From JAVBQB01 sp031549265 (GTDB lineage Bacteria; Bacillota; Clostridia; Oscillospirales; JAVBQB01): 64,000 nt of DNA. Made by a program: the position numbers and the translations under genes. Under the pieces are notes generated by a model. It did not search any database and was not told the DNA's origin. It saw nothing but the letters and a program-made list of their open reading frames with translations. Of the stretch, positions 58,087 to 64,000 are shown one piece after another (position 1 is the first letter of the stretch; each line of letters opens with the position of its first letter). The DNA is taken from the NCBI GenBank assembly GCA_031549265.1, contig JAVBQB010000002.1:744001-808000 (forward strand), read 5' to 3'.

Positions 58087-58136
58087 ATATATAGATTATC
58101 TACATATAAGCATATATAGGTAATCTATATATGTCA
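58087..58136 (-). promoter_or_regulatory. padR promoter inside inverted repeat
   Basis: Perfect 12-base arms ATATATAGATTA (58087-58098) and TAATCTATATAT (58121-58132), 22-base spacer. Minus-strand TTGACA (58131-58136) and TATGCT at 17-base spacing fall within it, so a bound PadR dimer would block transcription. Confidence 0.65.
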
Positions 58137-58247
58137 AGCGCTATTTTGCGCACGTTCAAAAATATTGTTCTGGACGATTAAATATTGCTGTGCTATACTA
58201 TTGAAATCGTTATCTATTCCGAGCATAACGAGAGGGGTGACTAACCG

Positions 58248-58616
58248 GTGAATCTTTCCGCTGAAAAAACGGAAATTGTTAAATATACTATAAACTTGAA
58301 GCTGAAAAAGCAGGACACAACTTTCTTTGGCCCCGGTCCTGCCAGTTTGCTTGATATTGTCGAGGAAGGTGCATCATTGCACCAGGCTGCCGCGCGGTTG
58401 GGCATGTCCTATTCAAAGGCTTGGCGCATTGTCAGAACAGCCGAGCGTCAGTTGGGCTTTGCGTTGCTCGAAAGCACGAGAGGCGGGGCTAACGGCGGCG
58501 GATCAATGCTCACTGAAAGAGCGCGGCTATTGCTGGCGCGATATCGGCAGTTTGAAAAGGAAATTTACGCACAGGGAGACAAATTGTTCGCCAAGTATTT
58601 TGGAGATCTGTCATGA
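58248..58616 (+). CDS. ModE-like winged-helix DNA-binding protein
   Basis: 122 residues with a LysR/ModE-type HTH: GASLHQAAARLGMSYSKAWRIVRTAE, then LGFALLESTRGGANGGGS. It has no C-terminal molybdate-binding (TOBE) domain, so it is a stand-alone DNA-binding half, as seen with molybdenum genes in many Clostridia. GTG start; GAGGGGTG site upstream. Its stop overlaps the next ATG (ATGA), placing it at the head of the selenium/molybdenum operon it may control. Confidence 0.85.
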   Translation: MNLSAEKTEIVKYTINLKLKKQDTTFFGPGPASLLDIVEEGASLHQAAARLGMSYSKAWRIVRTAERQLGFALLESTRGGANGGGSMLTERARLLLARYRQFEKEIYAQGDKLFAKYFGDLS

Positions 58617-59722
58617 TTTATTTGGACAACGCCGCGACAACACTGCTGAAGCCCCTGGCAGTGGCACGGGCAGTGGCGGAGGCAATCGGACTATACGCTA
58701 ATCCCGCGCGGGGCGCTTACGAGTCGTCATTAAACGCGCTGCGCTGCACGGCAGCGGCGAGGGAAGAGCTGTCTTCACTGTTTGGAGTGGGAGATTCGGC
58801 CCGCGTGGCGTTTGCATTAAACGCGACTGCGGCGCTGAATGTTGCAATCAGCGGTATCCACGGACATATTGTCACCACAGCTGCCGAACACAACAGTGTT
58901 TTGCGGCCGGTCTACCGAAACGGAAATTACACGATCGTACCGACAGACACGGCGGGACGGCTGAGAATAGACGATATTGCAGGGGCGATACGGCCTGATA
59001 CTGCCGCGGTGGTAATGACCCACGCCTCCAACGTTACCGGAAACGTATATGACATAACCCGGGTAGGCGAGCTCTGCGGGAGCCGGGGCATCGCCTTTAT
59101 TTTGGACGCGGCCCAATCCGCCGGAATTTTGCCTATCGACATGCAAAGCATGGGTATTTCGGCGCTATGCTTTAGCGGGCACAAAGCTCTGTATGGGCCG
59201 CAAGGCACAGGTGGCATTTGCCTGAGGACGGATTTTCTGCCCGAACCGTTGATAGTCGGCGGCAGCGGTTTTTCGTCCTTTGAAAAAACGCATCCCGTGT
59301 CACTGCCCGAGGCGCTGGAGGCGGGAACGCAAAACGCCCACGGAATAGCTGGGTTGCTCGCGGGCGTGCGTTATTTGAGCGCCGCTGGTGTGGATGCTGC
59401 TGATAATGCGGATGCCCTGGCGCGCCGATTTGTGGAGGGCGTGCGCGGTATCAGCCAAATCGTGCTGTACGGTGACCTTGACGCCGCGCTGCGAGTGCCG
59501 GTAGTGTCGCTGAACTGTCGCGGTATGGATTCCGCCGAGCTCGCGGGCGGATTGAACGATCGATATAATATTTCGGTGAGAGCGGGCGTCCACTGTGCGC
59601 CATTGATGCACGAAGCGCTTGGCACAAAGGAGAGTGGCGCGGTGCGCTTTTCGTTTTCCAGTTTCAATACCGCACGCGAGGTGGAAACGGCTATCGACGC
59701 ACTTCGCGAAATCTGCAAGTAA
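58613..59722 (+). CDS. Class V aminotransferase, cysteine desulfurase/selenocysteine lyase type
   Basis: 369 residues, PLP enzyme. MIYLDNAATTLLKP at the start, the PLP lysine in SGHKALYGPQGTGG (about residue 187) and a catalytic Cys in RAGVHCAPLMHEALG (about 327). Relatives in selenium clusters are proposed to release selenium (or sulfur) for SelD or for a molybdenum hydroxylase. Start overlaps the HTH gene; 136 bases separate it from selD. Confidence 0.88.
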   Translation: MIYLDNAATTLLKPLAVARAVAEAIGLYANPARGAYESSLNALRCTAAAREELSSLFGVGDSARVAFALNATAALNVAISGIHGHIVTTAAEHNSVLRPVYRNGNYTIVPTDTAGRLRIDDIAGAIRPDTAAVVMTHASNVTGNVYDITRVGELCGSRGIAFILDAAQSAGILPIDMQSMGISALCFSGHKALYGPQGTGGICLRTDFLPEPLIVGGSGFSSFEKTHPVSLPEALEAGTQNAHGIAGLLAGVRYLSAAGVDAADNADALARRFVEGVRGISQIVLYGDLDAALRVPVVSLNCRGMDSAELAGGLNDRYNISVRAGVHCAPLMHEALGTKESGAVRFSFSSFNTAREVETAIDALREICK

Positions 59723-59858
59723 AGCCTGTTTTACGTCCCCAATGTTTAAGCAGCTCAGAGGCGGATTTGTTTCGCCGCAGAGATTTTTGTTATTCTTATC
59801 TGTTGAAAGCCCTCAGATTTTTATCAGGTCAACGAGCAATATATAGGAGGCGCATATC

Positions 59859-60902
59859 GTGGCGGAACTGCTTTCGAGCTGCACATCCGGTGGGTGTGGA
59901 GCTAAAATTGGGCCGGGGGAACTGTCCGGTCTGCTTGCCGGGCTAAAAGGCGCGGACAGCGACCGACTGCTGGTCGGCTTCAGCGGCAGCGACGACGCGG
60001 CAGTGTATCAAATATCGCGGGATATGGCACTGGTATCGGCGGTGGATTTTTTCTCACCGATGGTGAATGATCCGTTCATGTTCGGAAAAATCGCCGCCGC
60101 TAACGCACTTTCGGATGTATATGCTATGGGCGGAGAGCCGCTGTTCGCGCTGAACCTGGTTTGCTTTCCCGAAAAAATGGATAAGGCAATCCTAAGTGAA
60201 ATTCTGGCGGGCGGAGCCGAAAAACTCAGGGAAGCAGGCGCGGCGCTCGCCGGCGGACATTCGATTTTTGACCACGAGATTAAATACGGCCTTGCCGTGA
60301 CAGGACAGGTACATCCGGACAAACTGCTGCGCAACAATACCTGTCGCCCGGGCGATAAGTTGATACTGACCAAAGCGCTGGGTACGGGAGTCGTCATGGC
60401 GGCAAATCGGGTGGAACTTGCGCGGAAAGAGCACGTTGACGCCGCAATCGACAGTATGCAAAGACTGAACAAATATGCCGCTGAAGCCGCTGACCACGCA
60501 CCGAACGCCTGCACCGATGTCACGGGCTTTGGTCTTTTGGCTCACCTTTGCGAGATGGCGGGAGAAAACGTTACGGTGCGCATTTACCACGGCGCGCTTC
60601 CACTGCTGCCCGGATCGTATGACTACGCCGCTGAATTTCTGTTGACAGCGGGCGGACAGCGTAACCGCCACTTTGTTGAACCAAAGCTCAATATCGCAGA
60701 ATTTGAGGCTGTTGATTTTCCGCTCCAGGAGTTAATGCTCGATCCGCAGACTTCCGGAGGGCTGCTGCTGAGCGTATCCGAAGACCGGGCATGTGAAATG
60801 CTGGCGAAAATACACGAAAGCGACCCCGCCGCGGCAATAATCGGAGAGATTTTGCCCAGACGGGAGCATGTAATTATTTTTGGAAAGGACCCAGCTATAT
60901 GA
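59859..60902 (+). CDS. selD: Selenide, water dikinase
   Basis: Makes selenophosphate from selenide and ATP, the selenium donor. 347 residues. The active-site motif is SGGCGAKIGPG with Cys (codon TGT) at residue 13, not selenocysteine. Further: GSDDAAVY, DFFSPMVNDPFMFGKIAAAN, GGHSI, TDVTGFGLLAHL and LDPQTSGGLL. GTG start with TAGGAGG eight bases upstream. In this context selenium may go to the molybdenum hydroxylase cofactor as well as to tRNA. Confidence 0.96.
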   Translation: MAELLSSCTSGGCGAKIGPGELSGLLAGLKGADSDRLLVGFSGSDDAAVYQISRDMALVSAVDFFSPMVNDPFMFGKIAAANALSDVYAMGGEPLFALNLVCFPEKMDKAILSEILAGGAEKLREAGAALAGGHSIFDHEIKYGLAVTGQVHPDKLLRNNTCRPGDKLILTKALGTGVVMAANRVELARKEHVDAAIDSMQRLNKYAAEAADHAPNACTDVTGFGLLAHLCEMAGENVTVRIYHGALPLLPGSYDYAAEFLLTAGGQRNRHFVEPKLNIAEFEAVDFPLQELMLDPQTSGGLLLSVSEDRACEMLAKIHESDPAAAIIGEILPRREHVIIFGKDPAI

Positions 60903-61513
60903 CAATTATTGACGCGTTGGGGCAGCCGTGCCCGATTCCCGTTGTGCTGACAAAGAAAGCTATCACGGCATTGCCTCCGGGCGGTGGCGTACAGGTGTTG
61001 GTGGACAACATCGTTGCCTGCGAAAATCTGGCCAAAATGGCCAAGGGCATGAACGTTGGCTATTCTATGCAGGAAGAGGCGGCGCAGCGCTTCCGTGTGA
61101 CAATAACTGTCGGGGTGAATCCAATTCCGCAAAATCTCCCGCACCCGGACGTGAAAAAAAGTCCGGCTGATTGCCGGGATGGCCTGGTCGTGGCAATCGG
61201 CAGGAACTCAATGGGACACGGGAGCGAGGAGCTTGGGAAAATCCTGATTAAGGGGTTCATTTTTTCCTTGTCGCAGTTGGAGCTTCCTCCGAGGGCGCTG
61301 CTGTTTTTCAACTCCGGAGTGCAGCTAACCATTGACGGCTCGGGCACTGTGGAGGACTTAAAAAAACTCGCCGCGCGGGGAACCGATATTATGGTCTGCG
61401 GCACTTGCGCCGACTACTATAGCCTGAAGGAACAGATCGCGGTGGGTGAGATTACCAATATGTACGGCATTGTGGAAACCATGGCTGGTGCGGACAATGT
61501 GATAAACATTTAG
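60899..61513 (+). CDS. yedF: YedF-type selenium-associated sulfurtransferase-like protein
   Basis: 204 residues: a TusA-like domain (1-75) with the CPIP motif at Cys11 (LGQPCPIP) and a DsrE-like C-terminal domain (95-204) with MVCGTCADYY. YedF proteins occur with selD and are proposed to carry selenium or sulfur. The ATG overlaps the selD stop by four bases. Confidence 0.9.
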   Translation: MTIIDALGQPCPIPVVLTKKAITALPPGGGVQVLVDNIVACENLAKMAKGMNVGYSMQEEAAQRFRVTITVGVNPIPQNLPHPDVKKSPADCRDGLVVAIGRNSMGHGSEELGKILIKGFIFSLSQLELPPRALLFFNSGVQLTIDGSGTVEDLKKLAARGTDIMVCGTCADYYSLKEQIAVGEITNMYGIVETMAGADNVINI

Positions 61514-61525
61514 GAGGCCGGCCGA

Positions 61526-62545
61526 ATGACGGAAATTATCTTGACTTTCGCAAGCACGCACGCCAGCATCACGGGCGAAAGAGCGCTGCTTGACGCGGGA
61601 ATCTCTGTAAAAGTGATGCCGCTTCCCGGCGCGATATCCGCCGGATGCGGACTGTGTCTGCGAATTCCGCCGGAGAGTCTGACAATAAGCGAACGAGCGT
61701 TGCATAACGCCGGAGTGGAAATCCAAGGGCGTTATATATCCGAAAACAGCGGCTACAAACCCATTATTGATAAAATCCGGCAGTTTTCCGATACGCTTGG
61801 CATCCGTCGCGGAGATGTGGTGTCGATAATCGGCTGTGGCGGCAAGACTTCGCTGCTGCACTCTCTGGCCGATGAAAACCGCGCTGAAAAGGTGCTTCTT
61901 TCCACGACAACGCGCATCCTGCGTCCGGCTCCGAATCAGTTTGACCGAGAAATAGATGCGTCCGTCGGCGCGGATATCGTCGGCGATGCCGCTAATTCCT
62001 TCCGCTCAGGAATTACACTTGTCCACGGAGGGGATACAAATGGCAAGATTCATTCTCCGCGGGTTACACTGATCGAGGATGCGCACACGACTTACGACTA
62101 CACGTTTCTGGAATGCGACGGCTCGAGGGGATTACCGCTGAAAGGCTGGCAGGCACATGAACCCGTCGTGCCTGATTTTACTGCTCTTACGATAGGCGTT
62201 TGTACGCTTTGGCCGAAGGGTCAGATGATTTCGGAGCTAAACACCTATAATATCCCGGAATTCTGCGCGCTTACCGGCGCACCGGCGGGTGACGAGGTTA
62301 CGGTGTCCATGATCGCGGCAATGGTGAGTCATCCGGAAGGCATGTTTCAGAAGGCACGCGGACGCAAACTCCTGCTCATCAATCAGACTGAAACACCGGA
62401 ATCCTTTGCACTCGCGCAAGAGCTTACCGAACTGCTGCCCCGGGATTTTTATGAGGAATTGACGGGTGTTTTTGCGTGCAGCCTCAGGGAAAGTGCTATA
62501 TGTCAATTAACCAAATCGGAGGGGACAATCTGTGAGACGCTGTGA
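61526..62545 (+). CDS. yqeC: DUF3343-YqeC fusion protein
   Basis: 339 residues. The first ~75 are a DUF3343 domain (MTEIILTFASTHASITGERA) with Cys41 and Cys44 in GCGLCLRIP, a proposed Se/S carrier. Residues ~90-339 are YqeC, a selenium-dependent molybdenum hydroxylase accessory protein, with P-loop-like GCGGKTS at 103-109, STTTRI and LECDGSRGLPLKGW. In other genomes these are usually separate proteins. GGAGG site in GGAGGCCGGCCG before the ATG. Confidence 0.87.
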   Translation: MTEIILTFASTHASITGERALLDAGISVKVMPLPGAISAGCGLCLRIPPESLTISERALHNAGVEIQGRYISENSGYKPIIDKIRQFSDTLGIRRGDVVSIIGCGGKTSLLHSLADENRAEKVLLSTTTRILRPAPNQFDREIDASVGADIVGDAANSFRSGITLVHGGDTNGKIHSPRVTLIEDAHTTYDYTFLECDGSRGLPLKGWQAHEPVVPDFTALTIGVCTLWPKGQMISELNTYNIPEFCALTGAPAGDEVTVSMIAAMVSHPEGMFQKARGRKLLLINQTETPESFALAQELTELLPRDFYEELTGVFACSLRESAICQLTKSEGTICETL

Positions 62546-63365
62546 TTTGCCCGTTACGGAGGACATCGTCGCTGTTCGCGGCGGCGGAGATTTGGCCACC
62601 GGCGTGGTTCAAAAGCTGTATCGGGCGGGCATTAAGGTGGTAATACTTGAAACGGCCTGCCCCACCGCGATCAGGCGGACGGTTTCGCTTTGCACAGCGG
62701 TTACAGAGCAGTCGGCGCAGGTGGAGGATATGCGCGCGCAGCGTATTGCGACACTGCAGGAATGCGCCGAGGTCTGGGCGGCGGGGGAGATTCCTCTGCT
62801 TGTCGACGAAACAGCGTCCAGCTTGCAACATGTGCATCCCAATGGTTTAGTGGACGCCATATTGGCAAAAAAAAATCTAGGTACCAGAGCTGACCAAGCT
62901 CCTATTGTCATCGCCATGGGACCGGGATTTAGCGCACCACGTGACGCTCACGCCGTTATTGAGACCATGCGCGGGCACGGCCTTGGCCGCGTGATTTTTG
63001 ACGGAGAAGCGATGCAAAACACCGGAACCCCCGGCGTTATCGAGGGAAGAGGCGAGCAGCGCGTACTGCGGGCTCCCTGCGAAGGGACTGTGACGCATTT
63101 GAGCGCGATCGGGGAATTTTTAACGGAGGGACAGGGCGTATTTTCCGTGAACGGGTCGGTAGTGACCGCTCCATTCAGCGGCGTACTGCGCGGCCTGATT
63201 GCGGAGGGCATATGGGTGCCCGAGGGCATGAAATCCGCCGATATCGATCCCCGCGCGGACAGCGACTGCAACAGTATATCAGACAAAGCGCGCGCGTTGG
63301 GAGGCGCTGTGCTGGAAGCATATTTGTACTTTCGCAGGCATCAGACTCAGGAGGTTTTATTATGA
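62532..63365 (+). CDS. yqeB: YqeB-type selenium-dependent molybdenum hydroxylase accessory protein
   Basis: 277 residues: VAVRGGGDLATGVVQKLYRAG, a Rossmann start, then VILETACPTAIRRTVSLCTAV, and VIAMGPGFSAPRDAHAVIET. The C-terminal half has a lipoyl-like fold segment (RVLRAPCEGTVTHLSAIGE). YqeB marks genomes that use labile selenium in molybdenum hydroxylases. GTG start with GGAGG upstream, overlapping yqeC by 14 bases. Confidence 0.92.
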   Translation: MRRCDLPVTEDIVAVRGGGDLATGVVQKLYRAGIKVVILETACPTAIRRTVSLCTAVTEQSAQVEDMRAQRIATLQECAEVWAAGEIPLLVDETASSLQHVHPNGLVDAILAKKNLGTRADQAPIVIAMGPGFSAPRDAHAVIETMRGHGLGRVIFDGEAMQNTGTPGVIEGRGEQRVLRAPCEGTVTHLSAIGEFLTEGQGVFSVNGSVVTAPFSGVLRGLIAEGIWVPEGMKSADIDPRADSDCNSISDKARALGGAVLEAYLYFRRHQTQEVLL

Positions 63366-64000
63366 GCAAACAGGTAATCGCCTTTTTAAACGACGCGCTG
63401 CAAAGCGGAAAATCGGCCGCACTGGTTACGTTAACCGAAAGCGGAAACGACACCCCAGGTCTCACGGGAGGAATGATGGCGGTTCTGACCGACGGCACAA
63501 TCCACGGTACGGTGGGCGGCGGCTCCGTGGAAAACGCGATAATACAAAAATGCGTTGATGCGCTGAAATCCGGCGAAAGCAGCAGTTTTTCGTTTGAGTA
63601 CAGCCTCACTTCCAATGGCGAGCTGGGAATGGTTTGCGGCGGTGACGTTCGCGGCTTTGCGAAAATCCTGCGCCCGGATAACCGGCTGATTATTTTTGGC
63701 GGAGGACATGTAGGTCAAAAAATCTATGAGGTGGGTTTGTCCTGCGGTTTCGCCGTGACAGTGGTTGAGGACAGGGATAGTCTCGCCTCAAACTTCGCTG
63801 AGGCAGATTTCCGCGTATCGGATGATTTTGCGAGCGCGGCGGCGGAGCTGGACATTGACGCACGCTGTTTTATAGTCGTCGTGACACGCGGGCACAGCTA
63901 TGATTACGCCGTAGTCCGGGCGCTCGCGGAAAAGGGCATGGCCTATCTCGGTATGATCGGCTCCAGAAACAAGGTGGCCGCCACATTCAGCCGCCTTCGC
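63362..64000 (+). CDS. xdhC: XdhC-family molybdenum hydroxylase maturation protein, 3' end outside window
   Basis: 213 residues before the edge. XdhC/CoxI proteins bind molybdenum cofactor and help its sulfuration (here possibly selenation) before insertion into xanthine dehydrogenase-type enzymes. N-terminal domain has GTVGGGSVENAIIQK and MVCGGDVRGFAKI; the NAD-binding domain starts LIIFGGGHVGQKIYEVG and includes VVTRGHSYDYAVVRALAEKG and GMIGSRNK. ATG overlaps the yqeB stop (ATGA). Molybdenum hydroxylase subunits probably follow. Confidence 0.92.
   Translation, partial: MSKQVIAFLNDALQSGKSAALVTLTESGNDTPGLTGGMMAVLTDGTIHGTVGGGSVENAIIQKCVDALKSGESSSFSFEYSLTSNGELGMVCGGDVRGFAKILRPDNRLIIFGGGHVGQKIYEVGLSCGFAVTVVEDRDSLASNFAEADFRVSDDFASAAAELDIDARCFIVVVTRGHSYDYAVVRALAEKGMAYLGMIGSRNKVAATFSRLR

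Overview
The window comes from an anaerobic, motile, low-to-mid GC Gram-positive bacterium, most likely a clostridium of the Oscillospirales/Ruminococcaceae type. Evidence: yaaL-bofA, strong AGGAGG ribosome-binding sites, near-consensus SigA promoters, a SigD promoter in front of flagellin, the CsrA/FliW pair, an L7Ae-like protein between rpoC and rpsL, an acidic RpoB tail, and an oxygen-independent vitamin B12 lower-ligand pathway. All assignments are by reading the translations; no database search was run.

Layout. 1-3.2 kb: 5' part of a divergent type IIA topoisomerase B subunit, a 0.5 kb non-coding stretch with a minus-strand terminator, yaaL, bofA and a TtcA-like gene. 3.4-8.2 kb: rplM-rpsI, then a flagellin module (FliB-type lysine methylase, flagellin, CsrA, FliW). 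8.6-21.2 kb: minus-strand operon rpoB-rpoC-L7Ae-like-rpsL-rpsG-fusA-tuf, read from a consensus promoter. 21.3-31 kb: ApbE lipoprotein, VanW protein, a DHHW/MBOAT pair for exopolysaccharide acylation, a GH2 protein that seems to lack its nucleophile, an unknown protein and a double-OB SSB-like protein. 30.7-40.3 kb: an HD-GYP response regulator with a giant hybrid histidine kinase, an acetate transporter behind a leader ORF and terminator, and a chemoreceptor. 40.4-48.7 kb: a complete bza operon (bzaA-bzaB-cobT-bzaC-bzaD-bzaE) under a cobalamin riboswitch, for anaerobic synthesis of 5,6-dimethylbenzimidazole and its activation; BzaC carries a C-terminal DUF2284 domain. 49.3-53.2 kb: an accessory patch with an SF1 helicase/DUF2726 protein and a broken TIR gene, both typical of defence islands. 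53.7-54.5 kb: tRNA-Pro (minus) and tRNA-His, -Gln, -Lys, -Thr (plus). 55.3-58.1 kb: a DUF11 protein, an Ala/Val tandem repeat and a PadR regulator with a SEDS protein. 58.2-64 kb: a selenium/molybdenum cluster (ModE-like HTH, class V aminotransferase, SelD, YedF, DUF3343-YqeC fusion, YqeB, XdhC), the usual maturation set for selenium-dependent molybdenum hydroxylases; it runs off the right edge.

How it fits together: the cell makes its own complete cobamide and delivers labile selenium to a molybdenum hydroxylase, a pattern seen in purine- and amino-acid-degrading anaerobes. The most notable items are the BzaC-DUF2284 fusion inside the bza operon, the leader-ORF/terminator control of the acetate transporter, the helicase-nuclease plus TIR remnant, the nucleophile-less GH2 protein and the DUF3343-YqeC fusion.
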